Assembly (NCBI GenBank): GCA_009699665.1
Contig: WLNS01000051.1
Span: 1-9,496 of the forward strand
Source of the DNA: Actinomycetota bacterium
Lineage (GTDB): Bacteria; Actinomycetota; Actinomycetes; Actinomycetales; Microbacteriaceae
Length of the DNA: 9,496 nt
Direction: 5' to 3'
A program made the translations under genes and the position numbers. The notes under the pieces are model-generated. The model made no database searches. It was not told the DNA's origin and saw only the letters and a list, made by a program, of their open reading frames with translations. Below, piece by piece: positions 1-6,504 of this stretch (its first letter is position 1; each line of letters begins with the position of its first letter).

Positions 1-1
1 G

Positions 2-451
2 GCCGGACACCACCACACGGCCTTCGAGTATGCGACCTTCGATCAGTGGCTCGACAACTATGTGCGCCTGCGCGACCAGGGCATTGTGCCGGTCTTTAAT
101 CTCGATCACGGCATGACCATGTCGATGTACTACCAAGACCCGGATGGAAACGGGGTCGAAATTCAGGTCGACAACTTTGGTGACTGGGATGCGTCGACCG
201 AATGGATGTGGGCGTCGCGCGAGTTTTCTGAGGACCAGCTCGGCCCGCACTTTATGCCCGACAAGTTGGTTGAGGCTCGCGCGGCGGGTCTTGACCATGC
301 CGAGATTCACCGACGCGCCTATGCGGGTGAATACGCTCCTGCGGTTGACCCGGGCCCGCCCATGTTTGCCGACATCTGGCCCGCTCGCGTCAAGGCCGAC
401 CCGTCGTTGGCCGACGGGCTGCCGATGGTCGATGGGCCCCTCGTCGACTAG
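2..451 (+). CDS. VOC-family extradiol dioxygenase-like protein, C-terminal fragment
   Basis: The gene enters from the left edge, so its start and N-terminal half are missing; 149 residues remain before the TAG. Visible near the start is HHHTAFEY, which matches the second-metal-ligand His strand of vicinal-oxygen-chelate (VOC) proteins. About 48 residues later comes YYQDPDGNGVEIQVDNF, in which Glu53 of the fragment fits the third metal ligand. Tyr43, ten residues before that Glu, fits the active-site Tyr of ring-cleaving extradiol dioxygenases as I recall them. A tail of roughly 90 residues (DWDASTEWMW to the end) follows the VOC fold and has no motif I know. The family includes Fe(II)/Mn(II) meta-cleavage enzymes acting on catechols, and also glyoxalases. 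The adjacent aromatic hydroxylase and FAH-family hydrolase favour ring cleavage. It ends 45 bp before the hydroxylase, probably in one operon. The substrate cannot be read from the sequence. Confidence 0.75.
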   Translation, partial: AGHHHTAFEYATFDQWLDNYVRLRDQGIVPVFNLDHGMTMSMYYQDPDGNGVEIQVDNFGDWDASTEWMWASREFSEDQLGPHFMPDKLVEARAAGLDHAEIHRRAYAGEYAPAVDPGPPMFADIWPARVKADPSLADGLPMVDGPLVD

Positions 452-496
452 GTTCGAAGTCGTACGGCCGAGTGTCGAAACGCGAAGGATTTCAGG

Positions 497-2134
497 GTGT
501 CAGTGACGAGCAACATCACCGATGAGGTGTGGGACGTCACCGTCGTTGGCGCCGGGCCTGTTGGCCTGACGCTGGCACTATTGCTCGCCGCACAAGGACA
601 CCGGGTCATCGTGCTCGACAAGCATGACCATCCCTATGGCCTACCTCGAGCCGTGCACTTCACGCCCGACATTTCGCGCCTGCTCGACCAGCTCGGCGTG
701 ATGGAGGCGGTGAACGATTTTGCCCACGAGGCCAAGACCTACGACTGGCAGAATGCGGCGCGGCAGACGCTGATCAGTTTTGGGCCGACGGGTGACGAGA
801 AGCAGGGCTGGCCGTGGTCGACAATGTTCAACCAGCCGGGCCTCGAAAAGCAATTGCTCGAGAAAGTCACAGCACACCCCAACGTCACGCTGGTGTGGGC
901 TGCCGAGGCGACGTCTGTTTCGCAATCGCCTGACGAGGTCGCTCTCGGTGTGAGTATTGACGGTTCGGCGGCCACCGTGACAAGTCGCTTCGTGGTGGGC
1001 TGTGATGGCGCGAACAGTTTTATGCGCACCCAGATCAACACCACCGTCAATGACCTCGGCTTCTTTTACGACTGGCTGGTGATTGACATCGTTGAGCACA
1101 CGCCGCGCGTGTGGGAACCCGAGTGCCTTCAGATTTGCGATCCGGTACGACCCGTCTCAGTGGTGAGCGGCGGTCCGGGTAAGCGCCGCTTCGAGTTCAT
1201 GCGCACCGAAACCGACGGATCCGATTTCGTGAGCGAACAGAGCTGCTGGGATCTGATGGCGCCCTGGGATGTCACGCCAGACAACACCACGCTCGAGCGT
1301 TTTCGGTTGTATTCCTTCCAGTCGCGCTGGGCCACCAACTGGTTCGATGGTCGCGTGGGTATTGCCGGTGACGCGGCCCACCAGGTTCCGCCCTTCTTCG
1401 GGGTTGGCATGGTGAGCGGCATGCGCGATGCGGCCAACCTGGCCTGGAAGTTTGACCTCGTTTTATCGGGCCACGCCGACCTCTCGCTGCTCAACACGTA
1501 CACGAGCGAGCGCGTGGTCGAGGTTCAAAACGCCATCGGAATGTCTGTCGAACTGGGCAAGGTGATCTGTGAACTTGATCCCGAAAAGGTAGCGGCCCGC
1601 GACGCACACTTTTTGGCGACCGGCCCGAATCCACAGAATTCTCTGCCACCGGTTCCGCCCGAGCGTCTCGGGCCGGGGGTGCTCCTCGAGGATGTTCCGC
1701 TCAACGCGCCGAGTTCGGGCGAGTACTCGGTTAACGAGCGCATCGCCGATCGCTCGGGAACAACGGTGTTGCCGGATCAACTCAACTACGGAAATTTCAC
1801 CCTCGTCGTCGACGCGGGTCGCATTTCTGAGTCACAGGCCCAGCAGGCACTGGCGCTGGTCCCCGCGGGAGTTCGTTTGCTTGTGCTGCGTCTCATCAAC
1901 GGAACGGGCGCAGACAACTCCACAGCTGAGCTGAGTTCTATCGCCGATGCCCTACCGGGAGCAGTCGTCACCCTGCTCGATACGACCGGCGTAATGTTGG
2001 CGCACCTGGCCCAGAGTGGATATGCCTGCGAACTTGTTCGACCCGACTTTGTGGTTTTTGGGGGAGCAGATGCGCCAGAAGCGCTCATTTCCGCGCTCGC
2101 CACAAGGTTGCTCACGACCCCCGTTCACTCATAG
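497..2134 (+). CDS. FAD-dependent aromatic-ring hydroxylase (MhpA/PheA-like monooxygenase)
   Basis: A 545-residue cytoplasmic flavoprotein monooxygenase of group A, close in length to the ~550-residue MhpA that hydroxylates 3-(3-hydroxyphenyl)propionate. Visible motifs are the FAD dinucleotide fold GAGPVG at residues 18-23 with Asp41 ending strand 2, the mid-protein CDGANS motif at 168-173, and the second FAD motif GDAAHQVPPFFGVGMVSGMRDAANLAWKF from residue 290 (given in pieces: GDAAH, PP, GVG, DAANLAWK). Residues about 400-545 resemble the thioredoxin-like C-terminal domain of this subgroup. It would use NAD(P)H and O2 to add a hydroxyl ortho to a phenolic OH, giving a diol for the neighbouring dioxygenase. 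Start: GTG at 497, with AAGGA at 485-489 and 7 nt spacing; a second in-frame GTG at 503 is less well spaced. The FAH-family gene follows after 31 bp. The general function is secure; the substrate is not known. Confidence 0.88.
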   Translation: MSVTSNITDEVWDVTVVGAGPVGLTLALLLAAQGHRVIVLDKHDHPYGLPRAVHFTPDISRLLDQLGVMEAVNDFAHEAKTYDWQNAARQTLISFGPTGDEKQGWPWSTMFNQPGLEKQLLEKVTAHPNVTLVWAAEATSVSQSPDEVALGVSIDGSAATVTSRFVVGCDGANSFMRTQINTTVNDLGFFYDWLVIDIVEHTPRVWEPECLQICDPVRPVSVVSGGPGKRRFEFMRTETDGSDFVSEQSCWDLMAPWDVTPDNTTLERFRLYSFQSRWATNWFDGRVGIAGDAAHQVPPFFGVGMVSGMRDAANLAWKFDLVLSGHADLSLLNTYTSERVVEVQNAIGMSVELGKVICELDPEKVAARDAHFLATGPNPQNSLPPVPPERLGPGVLLEDVPLNAPSSGEYSVNERIADRSGTTVLPDQLNYGNFTLVVDAGRISESQAQQALALVPAGVRLLVLRLINGTGADNSTAELSSIADALPGAVVTLLDTTGVMLAHLAQSGYACELVRPDFVVFGGADAPEALISALATRLLTTPVHS

Positions 2135-2153
2135 ATTCTCACTACCGACAAAA

Positions 2154-2159
2154 AAGGAA
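2154..2159 (+). promoter_or_regulatory. Ribosome binding site fixing the FAH-family start
   Basis: AAGGAA sits 6-7 nt before ATG at 2166. It shows that the open frame running back to 2016 (inside the hydroxylase gene) is not the real start. The protein from 2166 begins MRIANLKN, the usual N-terminus of 280-residue FAH-family enzymes. Confidence 0.8.
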
Positions 2160-2165
2160 AAAATC

Positions 2166-3017
2166 ATGCGCATTGCCAACCTGAAAAACCGACTCGTCCT
2201 CCTGTCCGGCGACACCGCCCTCGATGTGGCCGAGGCGAGCGCTGACCGTTTTGGCCCCGACATTCTGAGCGCTTACGACAACTGGGACGACTTTTGCGCG
2301 TGGGGCAAGACCGCCGACTTTTCGTCGGCGAAGCCTTTCAAGCTTGCTGATCTTGGTGCTCCGATCCCGTTTCCGCGTCAGATTTTGGCCATCGGCCTGA
2401 ACTACCGTGACCACGCCGACGAAGCGAGCCAGCCCTACCCCGAGAACCCGATGGTTTTCACCAAATTTGCGTCGAGCCTCGCCGGGCCAATGAGCACGAT
2501 CACGGCGAATACGGGTGCGATTGACTTTGAGGCCGAAATGGTTGTCGTGATCGGCAAGAAGGCGGATCGCGTGAAGGCGGCCGACGGCTGGAAGCACGTG
2601 GCCGGCGTAGCCATCGGTCAAGACCTCACCGAGCGCGATGTGCAGTGGCGTCCTCCGGTGCCTCAGTTCAGCCTCGGAAAATCGATGCGCGGCTTCGGCC
2701 CGTTTGGCCCAGCTGTCGTCACTCTGGACGAAATTGCTGACCCCGAGAACCTGAGTGTCCAGGCGGTGCTGACCGGCCCGGGCGCTGACGGCGAGATGGT
2801 GGTTCAAAACGGAAACACCAAGAACCTGATTTTTTCGGTGCCGCAGCTGATTGAGCGCCTGAGCGAGCACCTGACACTCTTTCCCGGCGACATCATCTTT
2901 ACGGGCACGCCGGCGGGTGTCGGCATGGGCCGTGAGCCCAAGCTGTACATGAAGCCCGGCAACGTGCTGACCACGCGTCTCGGAGACATTGCCGAGATCG
3001 TCACGACTTTCGTTTAG
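2166..3017 (+). CDS. Fumarylacetoacetate hydrolase (FAH) family protein
   Basis: A 283-residue protein of the FAH superfamily, which includes fumarylpyruvate and acylpyruvate hydrolases and the decarboxylase/hydratase enzymes of meta-cleavage pathways. The small N-terminal domain (about 1-70) is followed by the catalytic fold. This carries GLNYRDHADEA at 77-87, with the His83-x-x-Glu86 pair expected in the active site, then IDFEAEMVVVIG at 119-130 giving metal ligands Glu122 and Glu124. GQDLTERDVQ follows with ligand Asp153, then the GKSMRGFGPFGP loop with Lys172, and the C-terminal signature GDIIFTGTPAGVG at 241-253. All expected ligands for the divalent metal are present, so it should be active. 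It lies 31 bp after the hydroxylase and is probably co-transcribed, acting on the product of ring opening. C-C bond hydrolysis of a dicarbonyl acid is most likely, but a hydratase or decarboxylase role cannot be excluded. A hairpin at 3038-3108 follows. Confidence 0.9.
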   Translation: MRIANLKNRLVLLSGDTALDVAEASADRFGPDILSAYDNWDDFCAWGKTADFSSAKPFKLADLGAPIPFPRQILAIGLNYRDHADEASQPYPENPMVFTKFASSLAGPMSTITANTGAIDFEAEMVVVIGKKADRVKAADGWKHVAGVAIGQDLTERDVQWRPPVPQFSLGKSMRGFGPFGPAVVTLDEIADPENLSVQAVLTGPGADGEMVVQNGNTKNLIFSVPQLIERLSEHLTLFPGDIIFTGTPAGVGMGREPKLYMKPGNVLTTRLGDIAEIVTTFV

Positions 3018-3037
3018 AGGTATGACTTCGGGCATTT

Positions 3038-3108
3038 GGACTGCCCCGCTCCCCGCTCAAACATTGAGACGCGGGCGTCTCAAAACTCGCAACTCCGCGG
3101 GGCAGTCC
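3038..3108 (+). terminator. Nested hairpin after the ring-degradation operon, probable terminator
   Basis: GGACTGCCCCGC at 3038-3049 is perfectly complementary to GCGGGGCAGTCC at 3097-3108. It encloses 47 nt that include a second perfect hairpin at 3064-3083. The position 20 bp after the FAH-family stop codon suits transcription termination. No long U-run follows (only TTCT), which is common for actinobacterial terminators, so the function is inferred from position and stem strength. It could instead be a structured leader of the next gene. Confidence 0.45.
3064..3083. repeat. 20-bp perfect palindrome inside the hairpin
   Basis: TTGAGACGC-GG-GCGTCTCAA is a perfect 9-bp inverted repeat with a 2-bp centre. 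It may be the inner stem of the terminator, or an operator about 90 bp upstream of the SDR start at 3171. A 2-nt centre is too tight for an ideal RNA loop (the inner pair would open to give CGGG) but typical of a dimeric repressor site. Both readings are open. Confidence 0.55.
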
Positions 3109-3150
3109 TTCTGCCAGTCGAGACTCGACACAACTGGCGTCGTTCGCTCT

Positions 3151-3170
3151 CAAGGGATTAGATAAGGGCT
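3151..3170 (+). promoter_or_regulatory. Atypical ribosome binding region before the first SDR
   Basis: Two purine stretches precede ATG 3171. AAGGGA at 3152-3157 is about 13 nt away and AAGGG at 3164-3168 only 2 nt away; neither is at the 5-7 nt spacing seen for the other genes here. An in-frame TAG at 3159-3161 rules out a start further upstream, so ATG 3171 is the earliest usable codon. Initiation may be weak, or the transcript may start near the ATG. Confidence 0.4.
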
Positions 3171-3953
3171 ATGAGTTCACCGAAGTCTCGATTCGCCGGA
3201 CGCGTTGTCGCCATCACGGGCGCGGCCAGCGGCATCGGTCGTCGCGCTGCCGAGCGTTTCGCGGCCGAGGGCGCACTGGTGTACGGAAGTGACGTCAACG
3301 TCGCCGGACTCGCCGAGACCGAGAAGCTGATTACCGAAGCTGCGGGTTCGTTTGTCGGCCGTGCGCCGGTCGATGCCACGGATGAAGTGCAGACAGCTGC
3401 CTGGCTCGATTTCATCGGTGCTGAACACGGGCGCATCGATGTGTTGTTGCCGAGTGCGGGCATCGCGCGGTTCTCGCCCATCGAAGAGACGACACTCGAG
3501 GACTGGAAGTTTGTGCTGACGCACGAGCTCGACATTGTGTTCGTGCCCGCCAAGGCCGCCTGGCCGTGGTTGCGTGCCGCGTCGGGCAACATCGTGCTGC
3601 TGGGGTCATCGGCGGGTGTGCGTGGCTCGGTCACCAACACGCGCATTGCGCACACGGCGACAAAGGCGGGCGTGATCGGCATGGCTCAGCAGTTTGCCGC
3701 AGAAGGGGCGGCCCACGGTATTCGCGCCAATAGCGTGAGCCCGGGTGTGATTCGCACGCCGGCCACCGAGGGCGACCTGCTGGCCGACAATCACCCCATG
3801 CGCAACATCGCCGAACACATTCCCCTGAAACGCATCGGCACCATTGATGACGTCGTCGCGACGATTCTGTTCTTTGCCAGCGACGAAGCCGGCTACATCA
3901 CCGGAACCAACCTCATGGTTGATGGCGGCTGGTCGAGCGTGCTGCCCGGCTAG
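3171..3953 (+). CDS. Short-chain dehydrogenase/reductase with His in place of catalytic Tyr
   Basis: A 260-residue classical-SDR-fold protein, cytoplasmic. The nucleotide-binding motif TGAASGIG is at residues 16-23, and Asp41 ending strand 2 suggests NAD(H) preference. The C-terminal half has the usual IRANSVSPGVIRTP and ITGTNLMVDGGW blocks. The catalytic region departs from the norm. The NNAG motif reads PSAG (94-97), the tetrad Asn region reads THELDIVF (117-124), and YxxxK reads HTATK, with His161 (CAC at 3651-3653) and Lys165. Ser146/Ser147 are kept. I recall SDRs with ELDxVF and HxxxK motifs, so this may be a subfamily trait rather than decay, and the gene is otherwise intact. The role in the locus is not clear: a dehydrogenase for an alcohol or diol intermediate, or a non-redox SDR-fold protein. 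Its stop codon overlaps that of the convergent amidohydrolase. Confidence 0.85.
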   Translation: MSSPKSRFAGRVVAITGAASGIGRRAAERFAAEGALVYGSDVNVAGLAETEKLITEAAGSFVGRAPVDATDEVQTAAWLDFIGAEHGRIDVLLPSAGIARFSPIEETTLEDWKFVLTHELDIVFVPAKAAWPWLRAASGNIVLLGSSAGVRGSVTNTRIAHTATKAGVIGMAQQFAAEGAAHGIRANSVSPGVIRTPATEGDLLADNHPMRNIAEHIPLKRIGTIDDVVATILFFASDEAGYITGTNLMVDGGWSSVLPG

Positions 3954-5599
3954 CGATCAAAAACCTGCTCGCCGGCGAACCAGGTTTGCCTCACGCGAAC
4001 GTCGGCGAGGTCTGTTGCGGGAATTTCCCACGGGTTGCGGTCGAGCACGATGAAGTCGGCCGACTTGCCCAGCTCGAGTGATCCGGTCGTGTCCCCGAGC
4101 CCCATGGCCTTCGACGACGCGGTTGTGTATACGGCAATGGCTTCATCCAGCGTGAGGGCCTGCTCGACCCACAGCGTTCCCGAGAACGTGCCCGAGGGGT
4201 CGGCTCGCGTCACGAGCCCTTCGATGCCCACCCAGGGGTTGGGCAGGGGGATGACCGGCCAGTCAGAGCCGCCAATGACCACTCCGCCCGCTTCGAGAAC
4301 CGAGCGGTTGGGCTGCATGCGCGTGGCGCGCTCCTCGCCAATGACGAGCTTGATGGCTTCGTAGATCACGCCGGGGAACCACAGGGTGGGCGAGATTTCG
4401 GCGGTGACCTGCAGGCGGGCCATGCGGGGCACGTCCTCGACGGCAACAAATTGTCCGTGCGCGATATGCAGGGGAGTGCTGTGGCCGGCCGCGCGAACCT
4501 TCTCGGCCGCATCGAGCACGTGTCGCACCGCTCCGTCACCCGTGCAGTGAACCTTGGCGCCGAGGCCGCGTTCGGCCGCGCGAACAAGCCACGACTCGAG
4601 CTCGTCCACCGACATCGTTATCTCGCCGTGCCAGTGGTCACCGTGTTCCGCGCTGGGCAGATAGGGCTCGAGGAAGCACGCGGTCAGCGTGGGCGGAATT
4701 CCGTCGAGAAAGATCTTGATGAAGTCGGGCCGGTGATGTTCGGTGCGGAACGTATCGCCCTGCCATACCAAGCCCTCGCCCACCGGGTCGGCATCGAAGA
4801 TCATGTTGTTGGCCATCAGGCAGCTCACGACCCACGATTTGAGGCGGCCTTCCGTATCGAGCGTGCGGAACGCTTCGAGCAGTTCCAAGCTCACGCCGGC
4901 ATCCATGAATGCCGTGACGCCGTAGCTGTGCAGAATCTGCATTCCGCGTTCGCTCGTGCTGGCCCACAGGGCGGGGGTCATCGGGTTGAGTTCGTTCATC
5001 ACGCGCTCGGCAATGAGTCCCGCGGTTTCGAAAAGCATGCCGGTGGGTTCGTTGCTATCGGGGTAGCGCACAATCGTTCCGTCGACGGGATCGGGGGTGG
5101 CGTCGCTGATACCCGCGAGTTCGAGTGCGCGCGAGTTGGCCCACTTGTTGTGGTGACTGTCATCAACGAGCAGCACCGGTCGCCCGGCAGAAGCGTCGTC
5201 GATGCGTTGCTTGGCACCGGGTTCGTTCAGTTCTGCGATGAGCGTGCTGCCCCAGGAACCGCCAACCACCCACGCCCCTTCGGGGAGCTCGAGCGCGTAG
5301 GCGCGAATCATCTCGACAATCTGGTCGAGCGTGGCCGTGGGCAAGAACTCGATCTCCATCAGATCGGCCTTGCCGCCAACCTGGTGGTGGTTGTGTGCGT
5401 CGTGTAGCCCGGGCATGACGGTGGCTCCGCCCATGTCCACGTCACGAGTCTGCGGACCGTAGAATTCGTCGTGCAGCTCGTCAACAGACCCGACGCCCAC
5501 GATACGGCCACCGCGAACAGCGAGGGCGCTCGCCCACGGCGCATGCGGATCGAGGGTGGCAATGTGCGCGTTACGAATAATGAGGTCGGCGTGTGACAT
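3950..5599 (-). CDS. YtcJ/NfdA-like metal-dependent amidohydrolase
   Basis: A 549-residue amidohydrolase of the YtcJ-like group, which includes N-substituted formamide deformylase (NfdA) and deacylases; probably cytoplasmic, as no signal peptide is visible. The N-terminal composite β-domain (ADLIIRNAHIATLD) leads into MPGLHDAHNHH at 62-72, with the His69-x-His71 metal pair. Next come FIKIFLDG at 293-300 with Lys295 in the position expected for the bridging carboxylated Lys, KVHCTGDGA with His351, HIAHGQ with His378 and His381, and GGSDWPV with the catalytic Asp446. The C-terminal GSLELGKSADFIVLDRNPW closes the β-domain. The motif set is complete. ATG 5599 has GGAG 5 nt upstream. It is the third gene of the amine-oxidase operon, 51 bp after the MoaF-like gene, which suggests it releases an amine from an amide or formamide; that substrate is inferred. 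A role as a different hydrolase is possible. Confidence 0.88.
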   Translation of the reverse strand: MSHADLIIRNAHIATLDPHAPWASALAVRGGRIVGVGSVDELHDEFYGPQTRDVDMGGATVMPGLHDAHNHHQVGGKADLMEIEFLPTATLDQIVEMIRAYALELPEGAWVVGGSWGSTLIAELNEPGAKQRIDDASAGRPVLLVDDSHHNKWANSRALELAGISDATPDPVDGTIVRYPDSNEPTGMLFETAGLIAERVMNELNPMTPALWASTSERGMQILHSYGVTAFMDAGVSLELLEAFRTLDTEGRLKSWVVSCLMANNMIFDADPVGEGLVWQGDTFRTEHHRPDFIKIFLDGIPPTLTACFLEPYLPSAEHGDHWHGEITMSVDELESWLVRAAERGLGAKVHCTGDGAVRHVLDAAEKVRAAGHSTPLHIAHGQFVAVEDVPRMARLQVTAEISPTLWFPGVIYEAIKLVIGEERATRMQPNRSVLEAGGVVIGGSDWPVIPLPNPWVGIEGLVTRADPSGTFSGTLWVEQALTLDEAIAVYTTASSKAMGLGDTTGSLELGKSADFIVLDRNPWEIPATDLADVRVRQTWFAGEQVFDR

Positions 5600-5623
5600 G
5601 TGTTCTCCGATGGGGTCGGGCGA

Positions 5624-5657
5624 GTGGTGAGTGACGTTGAGTGACGTGACTCACCAC
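5624..5657 (-). repeat. Inverted repeat with internal direct repeats at the MoaF-amidohydrolase junction
   Basis: GTGGTGAGT at 5624-5632 is perfectly complementary to ACTCACCAC at 5649-5657 across a 16-nt loop. GAGTGACGT also occurs twice in direct repeat (5629-5637 and 5639-5647, 10-nt period). The structure covers the MoaF-like stop codon (5651-5653) and ends about 15 nt before the amidohydrolase ribosome binding site. It could tune stability or downstream expression within the operon; no U-run follows, so a strong terminator is unlikely. Confidence 0.4.
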
Positions 5658-6478
5658 AGCGCGGGGTCAAGGTCGGCCGGGTAGTCGGCCTTGGCAAGCT
5701 TTGTGCCGTGTGCACCGAACGTGAACATTACCGCGGCCGTGCCCGCTTCGTCGAGACCAAAGAGGGCACCGTGCGAGCGCAGGTTTGCCGGATCGCGATG
5801 GTCGGCAATCGTCACGGCAGCGCACGGGATTACTTTTTCGCGCCAGGCGAATACATAAAAGCCGGGACGCACCTCATAGGTGGTCTGCTCGTCGGTGTCG
5901 GCAAGCGTCTTTTCGGGGCCGGCCAAGCAGTGCCACGTGTACCAGTGCTCCGAGAGGTACACGTGTTCGTAGGCGTGCACGTCAGAGTATCGCCACCACG
6001 CGCGGTATCCCACGAGCGCGTTTGTGGGCGCGGGAGCGGGACCGGGGGTCGCGTGGCCCTCGATCACGAAGGGCATGAAACGCTGAGTCACGCGCACGGG
6101 CGTTTGACCTTCGGGGCCAATCACGGTGATGACCGACAGTCCTGTGCCGGCCGCAAAATCGATGAACAGGGCAATCGCTTCGTCGTCGCGGTGCTCGGAT
6201 TTCACCTGCGCATAGAAAAGGTCCTCAGCGACTTCGAACGCCTCGTAGTTCGTGCTCGACGAGTTTTCACCGTCGGGACCGTTCACCGTCCACGTGAGAC
6301 GGCCGCCGTCGAAGCTGTTCGCCACGGTCACCGCACCACCGGCCATCACGCACGTGAAGGCACGGCCCTCGAGGGCCGAAGAGTGCGGTGCGCGAAAGGC
6401 ATCGAATCCGGGGGCGAGCCCATCGAGGGGCAGCCACAGGTCGGTATCGGCGGGGGTATTCATGGGAGCTTCAGACAT
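5651..6478 (-). CDS. moaF: MoaF-like protein
   Basis: A 275-residue soluble protein that I match by pattern to the MoaF family, first named in the monoamine-regulated moa operon of Klebsiella aerogenes. No catalytic activity is established that I know of. The N-terminal half (about 15-145) has alternating β-strands such as RLTWTV and YEAFEVAEDLFYAQV, ending in PFVIEGH. The C-terminal half has the block I regard as diagnostic: YEHVYLSEHWYTWHCLAG at 170-187, ADTDEQTTYEV at 193-203, FYVFAWREKVIPCAAV at 207-222 and RSHGALFGLD at 234-243. Both halves look like small β-barrels (lipocalin-like), suggesting ligand binding. ATG 6478 has AAGGA 5 nt upstream. The gene begins 26 bp after the copper amine oxidase and is surely co-transcribed with it. 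That echoes the amine-linked moa genes of Klebsiella and argues for a role in amine or aldehyde handling rather than molybdenum cofactor synthesis. No signal peptide or membrane segment is seen. Confidence 0.75.
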   Translation of the reverse strand: MSEAPMNTPADTDLWLPLDGLAPGFDAFRAPHSSALEGRAFTCVMAGGAVTVANSFDGGRLTWTVNGPDGENSSSTNYEAFEVAEDLFYAQVKSEHRDDEAIALFIDFAAGTGLSVITVIGPEGQTPVRVTQRFMPFVIEGHATPGPAPAPTNALVGYRAWWRYSDVHAYEHVYLSEHWYTWHCLAGPEKTLADTDEQTTYEVRPGFYVFAWREKVIPCAAVTIADHRDPANLRSHGALFGLDEAGTAAVMFTFGAHGTKLAKADYPADLDPALW

Positions 6479-6504
6479 CGTTGTCCTTCCTGATCCCTAT
6501 TTTG

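Noticed and set aside
2016..2165. N-terminal extension of the FAH-family reading frame into the hydroxylase gene
   Set aside because: The extension overlaps the hydroxylase coding region, has no homology-like pattern, and a good ribosome binding site precedes ATG 2166.
2142..3035. Minus-strand open frame of 297 codons opposite the FAH-family gene
   Set aside because: It lies opposite a gene with complete family motifs, its translation is Arg/His/Val-rich with no recognisable domain, and long antisense frames are expected in G+C-rich coding DNA.
4451..5407. Plus-strand open frame of 318 codons inside the amidohydrolase gene
   Set aside because: It is antisense to a well-supported gene, has no recognisable motif, and its composition is that of a reverse-frame shadow.
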